From: Rummeliibacillus pycnus_B
GTDB lineage: Bacteria > Bacillota > Bacilli > Bacillales_A > Planococcaceae
NCBI RefSeq assembly: GCF_050459865.1
Contig: NZ_JBCMNM010000043.1
Location: 1 to 49,845 of the forward strand
Direction: 5' to 3'
DNA: 49,845 bases
A program made the translations under genes and the position numbers. Shown here piece by piece: positions 33,602 to 42,736 of the stretch (its first letter is position 1; the number at the start of each line of letters is the position of its first letter). The notes beneath the pieces were generated by a model that was given only the letters and a program-made list of their open reading frames with translations, ran no database searches and was not told the origin of the DNA.

Positions 33602-34135
33602 TTAATTCGCCAAATGTTCTTTTGTAAGAGGGGTGAATTGTAGAACTAGAACACCCAAAATTTGCATCACAATTTTGATCATGATTTGACCTAAAATCGC
33701 CATCCACACAGCATCCCATGGTACAAATCCTGCACCGAGTGGAGATAAACCGACGATAACAAAAATCGTAGAATCCAAGATACCACCAACAACACCGCTA
33801 TATAGAATTCTCATGCTGATGGACGTTTTCATTCTTGAATAGATTTCTGTATCAGTTGTCTCAGAAACTGCGAAACTTACTGCACTAGCGAACACAATCC
33901 ATAATGTATCGCCTAACAAATAACTAGAAATTGCGGATAGTAATAACGCAAGTCCAATAAAAAGATACGTTTTTTTCTTTCCATATTTATTTTGTACAAG
34001 ATCTCGCAAGATGAAAGTAGCTCCGATTAGGAATGAGCCATAAGGAATGATAAATATTCCAAGTATAAGTGGGGCAAAACTTGCTGTTATTACATTTGCT
34101 AGAACGATAGCTAATAGATATAAGAAAACTCTCAT
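33602..34135 (-). CDS. VUT/YhhQ-family transporter, likely queuosine-precursor uptake
   Basis: The 177-aa membrane protein has about six hydrophobic helices and the VUT/DUF165 signatures VITASFAPLILGIFIIPYGSF, LRDLVQNKYGKKKTYLFIG and IVFASAVSFAVSETTDTEIYSRMK, ending LGQIMIKIVMQILGVL. Family members (YhhQ) import preQ0/preQ1 or queuine-like precursors. A preQ1-I riboswitch about 170 nt upstream on the same strand strongly supports this role. AAAAGGAG lies 7 nt before the ATG. Confidence 0.88.
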   Translation of the reverse strand: MRVFLYLLAIVLANVITASFAPLILGIFIIPYGSFLIGATFILRDLVQNKYGKKKTYLFIGLALLLSAISSYLLGDTLWIVFASAVSFAVSETTDTEIYSRMKTSISMRILYSGVVGGILDSTIFVIVGLSPLGAGFVPWDAVWMAILGQIMIKIVMQILGVLVLQFTPLTKEHLAN

Positions 34136-34189
34136 AGAAAAAGACTCCTTTTTAATAGTGAATTTTTTTAAACATATCGAAATCCATTT

Positions 34190-34225
34190 TTATGTAACTT
34201 TCTTTTCACTATTTAGATAATCCAT
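34190..34225 (-). CDS. Possible 11-codon leader peptide between riboswitch and transporter
   Basis: MDYLNSEKKVT is preceded by GGGAGGAG with good spacing and ends 54 nt before the transporter start. A longer frame through the riboswitch exists but crosses its terminator. It could affect translation of the transporter or be chance. Confidence 0.25.
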   Translation of the reverse strand: MDYLNSEKKVT

Positions 34226-34275
34226 TTCTTTCATCTCCTCCCATATTTCTAAAAATAAGAAGGAACCTAGCAAAA

Positions 34276-34303
34276 TAAAAAAAACTATATCTAAAGATAT
34301 AGT
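34276..34303 (-). terminator. Regulatory terminator of the preQ1 riboswitch
   Basis: ACTATATCT and AGATATAGT (34303-34284 on the minus strand) form a 9-bp stem followed by eight Ts, directly after the aptamer. Confidence 0.85.
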
Positions 34304-34346
34304 AATCCCTAGTTTTTTATAGAGGGTTGTTCTAGAACCTCTCTTA
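34303..34346 (-). promoter_or_regulatory. PreQ1-I (class I) riboswitch aptamer
   Basis: The minus strand reads AGAGGTTCTAGAACAACCCTC followed by TATAAAAAACTAGGG. This is the hairpin plus A-rich tail pseudoknot of the preQ1-I consensus. With the adjoining terminator it should stop transcription of the transporter gene when preQ1 is plentiful. Confidence 0.9.
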
Positions 34347-34499
34347 CATTTAGTAAAAGTTTTATTTAGTTTCAAAAGTTATTTTACCATATTATCTAAT
34401 CATTTGTTGGTTTATTTTTTAGTAATTGTTACCTGTTCTTCATTCAACTTATCTCTTTTTATTAGTTGAATTGTGGAAAATAGACGGAATAAATCTAGA

Positions 34500-34530
34500 A
34501 ATATCATTGATATTTTGTTCAATTTGAACA
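34500..34530 (+). promoter_or_regulatory. Two adjacent 15-bp palindromes upstream of the catabolic operon
   Basis: AATATCATTGATATT (34500-34514) and TGTTCAATTTGAACA (34516-34530) are each perfect 7-1-7 inverted repeats with centres 16 bp apart, 80-110 bp before the aldehyde dehydrogenase. They may be operator sites. The regulator is unknown. Confidence 0.4.
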
Positions 34531-34609
34531 TAGTTATAAAAAGGATTAAAAGGTAAATTGATTATATAAAGATTAAAGATTGAAATTTCAAAATATTGGA
34601 GGCGCTCAG

Positions 34610-36091
34610 ATGAAAAAAGTCTTAAACTACATTAACGGTGAATGGTGTGAAGGTTCATCAGGTAAATTTACTCCTGTAACAAATCCAGCAAATGGCCAAG
34701 TATTAGCAGAAGTAACACAATCTACTAGTGAAGATGTAGATAGAGCGGTAACTGCTGCAAAAAGTGCTCAAAAAGAATGGAGTTTAGTACCTGCTCCAGA
34801 ACGGGCAGAGGTTTTATATAAAGTTGCGAATTTATTAAAAGAAAGAAAAGAAGAAATTGCTCAAATTCTAACAAGCGAAATGGGAAAAGTAATTGATGAA
34901 GGTAGAGGAGAAGTTCAGGAAGCTATTGATATGGCATTCTATATGGCTGGAGAAGGTCGCCGGTTGTTTGGAGATACGATACCATCCGAACTTCGCAACA
35001 AATTTGCGATGAGCATAAGGGTTCCAATTGGAGTGGTAGGAATCATTACACCATGGAATTTCCCTATCGCAATTGCTTCCTGGAAATCACTTCCTGCACT
35101 TGTTACTGGAAATGCCGTGGTGTGGAAACCAGCTACTGAAACGCCTATGGTGGCTCAGGAATTTGTGAAAATTTATGAAGAGGCTGGTTTACCAAAAGGA
35201 CTGATCAATCTAGTGAATGGTTCAGGTAGTGTAGTTGGAAGTGCAATGGTTGATCATCCTAAGATTAATTTAATTTCGTTTACAGGTTCAAATGAAGTAG
35301 GGAAGGCAATCAACGGACGTGCAGGGGAGTTATTGAAAAGAACATCCCTTGAAATGGGAGGCAAAAATGCTGTAACTGTTTTAGAAGATGCAGACTTAGA
35401 CTTAGCAGTAGAAGGTATTTTGTGGGGGGCATTTGGAACAGCGGGACAAAGATGTACAGCAACAAGTCGAGTGATTGCTCACAATGAAATAAAAGAAGAA
35501 CTAGAGCAGAAATTAATAAGTCGTATTAAAGAATTGAAAATGGGTGATGGACTAGATGAAACTGTAAAAGTAGGTCCTGTTATTAACAGTGCAGCATTAG
35601 AACGGATTGATGAATACGTCAAAATTGGCCAAAAAGAGGGGGCGAAACTTCTTACAGGCGGTCAAATTATTAAGGAAAATGGTTTAGAAAAAGGAAACTA
35701 CTATGCGCCAACTATATTCACGGATGTAACACCAGAGATGAGAATTGCAAAAGAAGAAATATTTGGACCAGTTGTTTCTATTATAACTGTAAATAGTTTA
35801 GAAGAGGCCGTTGAAGTGAACAATAGTGTAGAATTCGGTCTTTCAAGTGCTATTTATACGGCAAATGTCAATAAAGTATTTGCTGCTATGAGAGATTTGG
35901 ATACGGGTATTGTCTATATTAATGCTGGCACAACTGGGGCTGAAATCCATTTGCCTTTTGGTGGAACTAAAGGAACTGGAAATGGACACAGAGATTCAGG
36001 TGTAGCTGCATTAGATGTGTACACTGAATGGAAAGCAGTTTATGTCGATTACAGTGGGAAATTACAAAGAGCACAAATAGATAATTATTAA
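34610..36091 (+). CDS. NAD(P)-dependent aldehyde dehydrogenase
   Basis: The 493-aa protein is a full-length ALDH: ITPWNFPIAIASWKSLPALVTGN, FTGSNEVGKAI, LEMGGKNAVTVLEDADLD (catalytic Glu near 258) and GTAGQRCTATSRVI (nucleophile Cys near 292). It ends GNGHRDSGVAALDVYTEWKAV. It oxidises an aldehyde to the acid; in this context the aldehyde may come from the flavin amine oxidase at the far end of the cluster. GGAGG lies 7 nt before ATG 34610; an upstream in-frame TTG is less likely. It is the first gene of the catabolic operon. Confidence 0.92.
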   Translation: MKKVLNYINGEWCEGSSGKFTPVTNPANGQVLAEVTQSTSEDVDRAVTAAKSAQKEWSLVPAPERAEVLYKVANLLKERKEEIAQILTSEMGKVIDEGRGEVQEAIDMAFYMAGEGRRLFGDTIPSELRNKFAMSIRVPIGVVGIITPWNFPIAIASWKSLPALVTGNAVVWKPATETPMVAQEFVKIYEEAGLPKGLINLVNGSGSVVGSAMVDHPKINLISFTGSNEVGKAINGRAGELLKRTSLEMGGKNAVTVLEDADLDLAVEGILWGAFGTAGQRCTATSRVIAHNEIKEELEQKLISRIKELKMGDGLDETVKVGPVINSAALERIDEYVKIGQKEGAKLLTGGQIIKENGLEKGNYYAPTIFTDVTPEMRIAKEEIFGPVVSIITVNSLEEAVEVNNSVEFGLSSAIYTANVNKVFAAMRDLDTGIVYINAGTTGAEIHLPFGGTKGTGNGHRDSGVAALDVYTEWKAVYVDYSGKLQRAQIDNY

Positions 36092-36174
36092 TCTAGCTCG
36101 TTAAAAAAATAGGGTAACCTGTGTTTCTTGTTGGAATTCAGGTTATTCTACATAGAAGTGAGGGGTGCAGAGAA

Positions 36175-37017
36175 ATGGAAAAATTAACAGTCGTGGGTTC
36201 AGGAGTAATGGGGAGAGGAATTGCATATGCCGCAGCAATTGGGGATTTCCATGTTGTTTTAAATGATATAAGCCAAGAGAATTTAGACAAGGCTAAGTTA
36301 CAGATCGAGAAAGAAATGGCGAAAAGTGTTGAAAGAGGCTATTTGAAAAGTGAACAAGCAGCTACAGCATTAGAAAATTTAGAATTCACAACAGATTTAG
36401 AATCTGCAGCTAGTGATTCGGATATAGTGATTGAAGCTGTTTTTGAACTAATGGAACTAAAAATAGAAATCTTTAAAAAGTTAGATAAGATTTGCCCCCA
36501 ACATACGATTTTAGCTACAAATACCTCAACGATGAGCCCAACAGAAATTGCTGCACAAACTACAAGACCAGATAAGTGTCTGGCGATGCACTTCTTTAAT
36601 CCGGTTCACAAAATGAAATTAATCGAAATGATTAGAGGCTTAGAAACATCGGATGAAACAGTAGCTAAGGCAAAAGAAATTGGCGAAAAAATGGGCAAAG
36701 AAACGGTAGAGGTGAACGAATTCCCGGGGTTTGTTACAAGCCGTATGAATTGTTTAATTGGAAATGAAGCCATGAATCTTCTAATGGAAGGTGTTGCATC
36801 ACCTGAAGATATCGATAAAGCTATGAAACTAGGATTGAATCATCCAATGGGACCATTAGAATTAGCTGATTTAGTAGGCTTGGATACACGTCTTAGAAAC
36901 ATGGAATATCTTTATAAAACATTAGGAGAAAAATATAGACCTTGCCCACTCCTTATTAAATATGTAAAAGCCGGGAAATTAGGACGTAAAACAGGTTCAG
37001 GATTTTATAATTACTAG
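36175..37017 (+). CDS. 3-hydroxyacyl-CoA dehydrogenase
   Basis: The 280-aa protein has the NAD-binding VVGSGVMGRGIAYAAAIGDFHVVLNDI, ATNTSTMSPTEIA, the catalytic His in MHFFNPVHKMKLIEMI and FPGFVTSRMNCLIGNEA, with the C-terminal helical domain ending RKTGSGFYNY. It oxidises 3-hydroxyacyl-CoA to 3-oxoacyl-CoA with NAD. It is monofunctional and short, like Hbd, MmgB, PaaH or DcaH. GAGGGG precedes ATG 36175. It lies 83 bp after the aldehyde dehydrogenase, probably in the same operon. Confidence 0.92.
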   Translation: MEKLTVVGSGVMGRGIAYAAAIGDFHVVLNDISQENLDKAKLQIEKEMAKSVERGYLKSEQAATALENLEFTTDLESAASDSDIVIEAVFELMELKIEIFKKLDKICPQHTILATNTSTMSPTEIAAQTTRPDKCLAMHFFNPVHKMKLIEMIRGLETSDETVAKAKEIGEKMGKETVEVNEFPGFVTSRMNCLIGNEAMNLLMEGVASPEDIDKAMKLGLNHPMGPLELADLVGLDTRLRNMEYLYKTLGEKYRPCPLLIKYVKAGKLGRKTGSGFYNY

Positions 37018-37057
37018 TAATTATTCAATTTCAAGCTGAAGGGAGGTCCAAAAAATA

Positions 37058-37765
37058 ATGAATAGGGAATGTGAAAAACAAAAATCCGCAGAAGAGGCAA
37101 TAAAAAAGATTCAAAGTGGAGATTGTGTAATGGTTGGTGGATTTGGTATTTGTGGCACCCCTTTTACATTAATCGATACAATTACTGAATCGGACCATGC
37201 TAAAGAGCTAACAATCATCAGTAATAATTTAGGAGAAGCAGGTAAAGGCCTAGGAAAACTATTAATCTCCAAGCAAATAAAAAAAGCAGTTGGTTCCTAT
37301 TTCACAACGAATCGGGACGCTGTAAAAGCTTGGAATAATGGAGAGTTGGAGATTGAACTCATACCTCAAGGTTCACTCGCTGAAGCAATCCGTGCAGGTG
37401 GTGCTGGAATTGCTGGGTTTTACACAAAAACAGGCGTTGGTTCGAAGTTAGCTGAAGGAAAAGAAGTAAGAGTTTTTGATGGCGAAGAATATCTTTTTGT
37501 TAAAGGGATAAAAGCAAATGTTGCCTTAATCAAAGCAGATAAGGCGGATACAATGGGAAATCTTGTATATTCGAAAACAGCACGTAATTTCAACCCGATG
37601 ATGGCTACAGCAGCGGATTATGTTATTGCAGAAGTGGATGAAATAGTAGAGGTTGGTACTTTGGATCCTGAACAAATTGTAACTCCCCACTCCTATGTAG
37701 ATACCATTGTATTGAATGATCGCTATGAAAAAATAGGTGGTGAGTATATTGAGCGTAGTCGATAA
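37058..37765 (+). CDS. 3-oxoacid CoA-transferase subunit A
   Basis: The 235-aa protein is the alpha subunit of a type I CoA-transferase (ScoA, AtoD, PcaI family): SGDCVMVGGFGICGTPFTLI, ITIISNNLGEAGKGLG-like core, GAGIAGFYTKTGVGS and DKADTMGNLVYSKTARNFNPMMATAA. With the next gene it would move CoA from a donor such as succinyl-CoA to a carboxylic acid. GGGAGG lies 11 nt before the ATG. It overlaps subunit B by 17 nt, consistent with coupled translation. Confidence 0.93.
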   Translation: MNRECEKQKSAEEAIKKIQSGDCVMVGGFGICGTPFTLIDTITESDHAKELTIISNNLGEAGKGLGKLLISKQIKKAVGSYFTTNRDAVKAWNNGELEIELIPQGSLAEAIRAGGAGIAGFYTKTGVGSKLAEGKEVRVFDGEEYLFVKGIKANVALIKADKADTMGNLVYSKTARNFNPMMATAADYVIAEVDEIVEVGTLDPEQIVTPHSYVDTIVLNDRYEKIGGEYIERSR

Positions 37766-38429
37766 TAAACAATCGATAGATCGAGTAAGGATTGCAAAAC
37801 GTATTGTCAGTGAACTTCATGATGGAGCAGTGGTAAATCTTGGTGTAGGGATTCCTTCACTCATCCAGAACTATTTAAAACCAGAAAGCAAGGTGTTTCT
37901 TCAATCGGAAAACGGTCTATTAGGTATGGGGCCGACACCGCATAAGGATGAGCTTGATATGAATCTAATTAGTGCTAGCAAACAGCCAATCTCATTAGGC
38001 GTGGGGGCATCCATATTCTCGAGTTCAGATTCTTTTGCGATGATCCGTGGGGGACATATTGATATTGCAGTAATGGGAGCGCTACAAGTAAGTGAAACCG
38101 GTGAGATTGCCAACTGGGCTGTACCTGGTAAGGATATTCTTGGGGTTGGCGGTGCGATGGATTTAGTAGCAAGTGCAAAAAAAATAATAATCACTATGAC
38201 CCATGTTACGAAAGAAAACACTCCTAAAATTGTAAAAAAGCTAACCTATCCAACTAGCGGTATACGTACAGCAGATTTGATTGTAACTGAAAAAGCCGTT
38301 TTTCGAAATGAAAATGGGGAATTAATCCTGGAGGAAATTTCTAATGATTCCTCTGTAGAAGAAATAAGAAAACTGACAGACGCTCATTTTAGAGTTTCTG
38401 AAAATTTACAAACGATGAAAATTGAATAG
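37749..38429 (+). CDS. 3-oxoacid CoA-transferase subunit B
   Basis: The 226-aa beta subunit has the catalytic Glu in SENGLLGMGP and the signatures DGAVVNLGVGIPSLI, MIRGGHIDIAVMGALQVSETGEIANW and MTHVTKENTPKIVKKLTYP. The TTG at 37749 is preferred because AGGTGG lies 8 nt upstream; two GTG codons (37737, 37740) overlap that site. In beta-oxidation clusters for dicarboxylates (DcaIJ) or 3-oxoadipate (PcaIJ) the same pair activates the acid. Confidence 0.92.
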   Translation: MSVVDNKQSIDRVRIAKRIVSELHDGAVVNLGVGIPSLIQNYLKPESKVFLQSENGLLGMGPTPHKDELDMNLISASKQPISLGVGASIFSSSDSFAMIRGGHIDIAVMGALQVSETGEIANWAVPGKDILGVGGAMDLVASAKKIIITMTHVTKENTPKIVKKLTYPTSGIRTADLIVTEKAVFRNENGELILEEISNDSSVEEIRKLTDAHFRVSENLQTMKIE

Positions 38430-38502
38430 ACTCTTGAACGATATTTTCCTTTTTTGAAACATTTATCACGAGATTTTGTATGAGTATGGAGGTGTGGAAA
38501 AG

Positions 38503-39279
38503 TTGAATTTTTCTAATATTATCGTAGAACAGGAAAATAATATGGGCGTTATTAAAATTAACCGTCCTGATCAACGAAATGCCTTAAATTTAGAGACATT
38601 ACTTGAAATCGAAAAGGCGTTAGATGAATGGAAAGTAAATCAAGACATTCGAGTCATCATTTTTACAGGTGTAGGTGAAAAATCTTTCGCAGCTGGAGCA
38701 GACATTCGTGAATTGAATAAAAGAGTAATGATCGAAGCACTCCAACCAAATATGACAGCCACTTATAGAAAAATAGAAGAATATGAGAAGCCAACAATTG
38801 CAGCAATAAATGGCTTTGCCTTAGGTGGTGGTTTAGAGCTGGCTCTTTCCTGTGATATCCGCATAGCATCATTGAATGCAAAGATGGGGTTGCCAGAAGT
38901 TGGTTTGGGTATTATGCCTGGTGCCGGTGGAACTCAACGGCTCACTAGAATAATTGGTAGAGGAAATGCGTTGGATCTTATTCTGACTGGAGACATCATT
39001 ACTGCGGAAGAGGCAGTAAAGCGAGGACTAGTAAGTTGTGCTGTTCCACAAGATGAACTTATTGAGAAATCTAAAGAGTATGCCAACAAAATTAGTTTAA
39101 AAGGTCCATTAGCTGTACGCTTAGCGAAAGCAGCGGTAAACCGCGGAGCAGATATTGATATGGAAACCGCACTTTACCTAGAAAAACTTTCCCAGACGAT
39201 TTTGATTGGTTCTGAAGATAAACTTGAAGGTACACAAGCATTCCTAGAAAAAAGACATCCACATTTTGAAGGAAGATAA
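38503..39279 (+). CDS. Enoyl-CoA hydratase/isomerase
   Basis: The 258-aa crotonase-fold protein has the oxyanion-hole motif SFAAGADIREL, FALGGGLELALSCDIRIA, and the second Glu in PEVGLGIMPGAGGTQRLTRIIG, so both catalytic Glu residues of active hydratases are present. It hydrates trans-2-enoyl-CoA to 3-hydroxyacyl-CoA. The start is TTG 38503, 10 nt after GGAGG; an upstream in-frame TTG at 38476 precedes that ribosome binding site. The next gene begins 11 bp downstream. Confidence 0.92.
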   Translation: MNFSNIIVEQENNMGVIKINRPDQRNALNLETLLEIEKALDEWKVNQDIRVIIFTGVGEKSFAAGADIRELNKRVMIEALQPNMTATYRKIEEYEKPTIAAINGFALGGGLELALSCDIRIASLNAKMGLPEVGLGIMPGAGGTQRLTRIIGRGNALDLILTGDIITAEEAVKRGLVSCAVPQDELIEKSKEYANKISLKGPLAVRLAKAAVNRGADIDMETALYLEKLSQTILIGSEDKLEGTQAFLEKRHPHFEGR

Positions 39280-39290
39280 GGAGGCCAATA

Positions 39291-40439
39291 ATGGATTTTA
39301 CATTACCAGAAGATATTCAATTATTGCAAAAAGCTGTTCATGACTTTGTCCAAGGTGAAGTTGAAAAAGTAGCGATGGAAATAGAGGAAAATGACGAGAT
39401 TCCTAGTCATATAGTTGAAAAGTCAAAAGAAATGGGGCTATTCGGCTTAAGTATTCCAGAAGAATACGGTGGTCTCGGTCTTAACATGGTTGGAAAATGT
39501 GCAATTTACGAAGAATTAGGTAAAACGCATAACGGCTATACGACTCTGATTGGAGCACATACAGGTATCGGAACAGTAGGAATTGTCGACCTCGGTACAA
39601 AAGAGCAAAAAGAAAAGTACCTTCCGAAAATGGCTAGCGGTGAATGGATTGGCGCATTTGCATTAACAGAGCCAAGTGCTGGATCAAATGCAGCTAATTT
39701 AAAGACAAGGGCTGAAAGAAAAGGAGACAAATTTATCATTAATGGTTCAAAGCACTATATTACCAATGCAGTCTGTGGCAATGTTTTCACCGTTATGGCT
39801 GTAACAGATCCGAGTAAAGGTGCGAAAGGGATTACTTCCTTTATTGTAGAAAAGGATTTTCCGGGCTTTATCGTAGGAAATGTAGAGAAAAAGATGGGGC
39901 TTCGTGGTTCACATTCTGCAGAACTCTTTTTTGAAAACTTGGAAGTTCCAATAGAAAATGTCCTCGGTGAAGAAGGTCAGGGATATGTAAATGCATTGAA
40001 AATACTAGCAAATGGACGGGCTGCACTTGCGGCAAGAAACCTGGGCTCCAGTGAAAAACTTTTGGAACATAGCATGGACTATGCAATGCAAAGAATTCAG
40101 TTTGATAAACCAATTTTTGAACAGCAAGCTGTTCAGCATATGCTAGCAGATATGGCTGTTGAAATCGAGTTGCTTCGTTCGATGACCTATCGGGTAGCAT
40201 GGATGACAGATAAAGGTATGAGAGTAGTAAAGGAAGCAGCTATGGCAAAACTATATGGTTCAGAGGTATACAACCGTGTCGCTGATTTAGCGGTACAGAT
40301 TCATGCGGGGATGGGTTATATGAAAGACTATCCAATAGAACGATACTACAGAGATGCGAGAATCACGAAAATTTATGAAGGTACAAGCCAAATTCAAAAA
40401 AATATTATTGCCGGAGAATTGAAAAAGGAGTTTTTATAA
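39291..40439 (+). CDS. Acyl-CoA dehydrogenase
   Basis: The 382-aa flavoprotein is a typical acyl-CoA dehydrogenase: LSIPEEYGGLGLN, GAFALTEPSAGSNAANLKT, KHYITNAVCGN, KMGLRGSHSAELFFENLEVP, FDKPIFEQQAVQHMLADM and the catalytic Glu in KIYEGTSQIQKNIIAG. It makes the 2,3-enoyl-CoA for the hydratase. AAGGAGG lies close before the ATG. Unlike the diverged acyl-CoA-dehydrogenase-fold protein at 27.4 kb it keeps the catalytic Glu. Confidence 0.93.
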   Translation: MDFTLPEDIQLLQKAVHDFVQGEVEKVAMEIEENDEIPSHIVEKSKEMGLFGLSIPEEYGGLGLNMVGKCAIYEELGKTHNGYTTLIGAHTGIGTVGIVDLGTKEQKEKYLPKMASGEWIGAFALTEPSAGSNAANLKTRAERKGDKFIINGSKHYITNAVCGNVFTVMAVTDPSKGAKGITSFIVEKDFPGFIVGNVEKKMGLRGSHSAELFFENLEVPIENVLGEEGQGYVNALKILANGRAALAARNLGSSEKLLEHSMDYAMQRIQFDKPIFEQQAVQHMLADMAVEIELLRSMTYRVAWMTDKGMRVVKEAAMAKLYGSEVYNRVADLAVQIHAGMGYMKDYPIERYYRDARITKIYEGTSQIQKNIIAGELKKEFL

Positions 40440-40517
40440 AAACTTTTTAAAAATAAGGGCTTCTTCTAAAAAGCTATGCAAGTTTTTCCTATGTGTATTT
40501 AAATCGGGGGTGTAAAG

Positions 40518-41711
40518 ATGGAAAATCCAGTAATTATTGACGGTGTAAGGACCGCTATTGGTAGAATGGGGGGAACCCTTAAGGATATTGGAGTAGATTT
40601 TCTTTCAGAAAAAGTAATACGTGAGGCTATAAAGAGAGCCGAAATTAACCCTTCAGATGTGGAGGAAGTAGTTTGGGGACATGCAAAGCAAAGCTCAGAT
40701 GTACCAAATTTAGCACGACTTGCGGCACTCAGAGCAGACCTTCCTATTGAAGTAGCTGGTTATACAGTTCATCGTCAATGTGGCTCTGGACTTCAAGCAC
40801 TAAATAATGCTGCACAACAAATCATGTGTGGTTTATCAGATGTCATTATTACTGGCGGTGCTGAAAGTATGAGCACAGCTCCATATTATTTAAGAAAAGC
40901 TAGATATGGCTATGGTGCTGGAAATGCAGAGCTTGTTGATCCAAACACTGAAAGTCAACCAAGAGCACAACCAATTGAAGTATATGGAAATTTAACAATG
41001 GGATTAACAGCAGAAAATTTAGCAGAAAAATATAATATTAGTCGTGAAGAGCAAGATTATTTTTCTCTTGAAAGCCAACAAAAAGCTACTGATGCGATAG
41101 AAAATGGGAAATTTAAAGATGAAATTGTACCTTTCGAAATAAAGATGAAGAAAGAAATCGTCCAATTTGATACGGATGAACATCCTCGCTTAACTAGTTA
41201 TGAAAAACTTTCAAGCTTAAAACCTGTTTTTAAAGATGGCGGTACAGTAACTGCTGGTAATTCAAGTGGCCGAAATGATGGAGCTGCTGCACTGATTATG
41301 ATGTCTGAAGAAACAGCTGCAAAACGTGGATTATCACCACGTCTCCGTATCGTATCTCAAGCATCTATCGGAGTCTCTCCGGAAATTATGGGAATTGGTC
41401 CAGTACCTGCAACTCTGAAGGCTTTAAAACTAGCTGGATTAACCTTAGATGATATAGATCTAATTGAATTAAACGAGGCATTTGCTGCTCAAGCACTTGC
41501 TGTCGTTAAAGAATTAAATATTGATCGAAAAAAATTAAATGTTAACGGTGGTGCAATTGCATTGGGCCATCCTATTGGCGGTACAGGAGCTATTTTAACA
41601 GTTAAAATCATGAACGAACTTGAACGAACTGGTGGTAGATATGGTTTAATTACTGCTTGTATTGGTGGTGGTCAGGGTATCGCAACCATTGTAGAAAATC
41701 TAAGAGTCTAA
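40518..41711 (+). CDS. Acetyl-CoA acyltransferase (thiolase)
   Basis: The 397-aa thiolase has the acyl-accepting Cys in HRQCGSGLQALNNA (near 90), the His in NVNGGAIALGHPIGGTGA and the second Cys in ITACIGGGQG (near 385). It cleaves 3-oxoacyl-CoA to acetyl-CoA and a shortened acyl-CoA. It completes a full beta-oxidation set with the genes upstream; a PcaF/DcaF-like role on 3-oxoadipyl-CoA is possible. GGGGGTG precedes the ATG. Confidence 0.93.
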   Translation: MENPVIIDGVRTAIGRMGGTLKDIGVDFLSEKVIREAIKRAEINPSDVEEVVWGHAKQSSDVPNLARLAALRADLPIEVAGYTVHRQCGSGLQALNNAAQQIMCGLSDVIITGGAESMSTAPYYLRKARYGYGAGNAELVDPNTESQPRAQPIEVYGNLTMGLTAENLAEKYNISREEQDYFSLESQQKATDAIENGKFKDEIVPFEIKMKKEIVQFDTDEHPRLTSYEKLSSLKPVFKDGGTVTAGNSSGRNDGAAALIMMSEETAAKRGLSPRLRIVSQASIGVSPEIMGIGPVPATLKALKLAGLTLDDIDLIELNEAFAAQALAVVKELNIDRKKLNVNGGAIALGHPIGGTGAILTVKIMNELERTGGRYGLITACIGGGQGIATIVENLRV

Positions 41712-41730
41712 CCATTGGAGGGATAAAGGA

Positions 41731-42726
41731 ATGAGTAGACCGCGTGTTTTACAGATTCTCTCAATGTATCATCCTGAAGGTGAAAAAATTTTACGAAAAG
41801 GTGCAGAAGTCATCCAAACAGACGAGTACGATATTGCTCATTTATGCGAATATGTAAAGGATGTAGAAGGAATTGTCCTCAGGGCACCAGCGAAAATTAC
41901 GAAAGAAGTGATTAATGCAAATCCTAATCTAAAAGTAATTTCAGGCGCGGGTGTCGGACTAGATAATATTGATGTAGAGTATGCCACAAAAATGGGAATC
42001 CCAGTTCTACATGCACCTGCTGTGAATAAGAGATCGACAGCGGAACACACCGTAATGTTAATCATAGCATTAGCAAAATCAGTAATTCCCTTCAATGAAA
42101 ATATGAAAAATGGTAATTATGATTCACGTATTTCTATTAAATCTTCCGAATTAAAAGGCAAAAAAGTAGGATTAATCGGATTTGGTAATATTGCACAAGA
42201 AGTTGCGAAAAGCCTAAAACTTGGATTTGATATGGATGTTACAGCATGGGTTAGAAAATACAATCCTGAAAAACATAAAATTGCTCACCAATTAGGAGTA
42301 GAAATCAATACGAATATGGACGAGGTATTTCAACAAAGTGACTTTATTTCAATTCATATTCCATTAAATGATCAAACTAGATATTCTATTAATCAAAGAT
42401 ATTTTTCTTTAATGAAACCATCTGCCTTTTTAATTAATACAGCTCGGGGTGCAATCCTAAATCAAAATGATTTATATCATGTATTAAAAGAAGGGAAAAT
42501 TGGTGGAGCAGGCCTTGATGTATTCGATCCAGAACCTCCTGAAAAGGATCTGCCACTCTTAAGCTTACCAAATGTTATTGTTACGCCACATGTAGGTGGA
42601 ACAACAGTTGAAAGTAATTATATCATGGCATCTACGGTAGCTGAGAATGTAATAAGAGTATTGACAGAAAAACGCCCTGAATATATTGCTAATCCAGAAG
42701 TACTGAACACAATTAAACAAGAATAG
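41731..42726 (+). CDS. D-2-hydroxyacid dehydrogenase (NAD)
   Basis: The 331-aa protein has the SerA/GhrB architecture: SGAGVGLDNIDVEYATKMGIPV, the Rossmann motif KVGLIGFGNIAQEVAKSL, the substrate Arg in INTARGAIL, GGAGLDVFDPEPPE with the acidic partner, and the catalytic His in VIVTPHVGGTT. It reduces 2-oxo acids or oxidises 2-hydroxy acids; the precise acid is unknown. GGAGG lies before the ATG, 19 bp after the thiolase. It is not a core beta-oxidation enzyme. Confidence 0.88.
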   Translation: MSRPRVLQILSMYHPEGEKILRKGAEVIQTDEYDIAHLCEYVKDVEGIVLRAPAKITKEVINANPNLKVISGAGVGLDNIDVEYATKMGIPVLHAPAVNKRSTAEHTVMLIIALAKSVIPFNENMKNGNYDSRISIKSSELKGKKVGLIGFGNIAQEVAKSLKLGFDMDVTAWVRKYNPEKHKIAHQLGVEINTNMDEVFQQSDFISIHIPLNDQTRYSINQRYFSLMKPSAFLINTARGAILNQNDLYHVLKEGKIGGAGLDVFDPEPPEKDLPLLSLPNVIVTPHVGGTTVESNYIMASTVAENVIRVLTEKRPEYIANPEVLNTIKQE

Positions 42727-42736
42727 GAGAATGATG

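Noticed and set aside
34226..34375. Longer frame across the preQ1 aptamer as a protein gene
   Set aside because: It covers the riboswitch and its terminator, whose RNA signals explain the sequence better.
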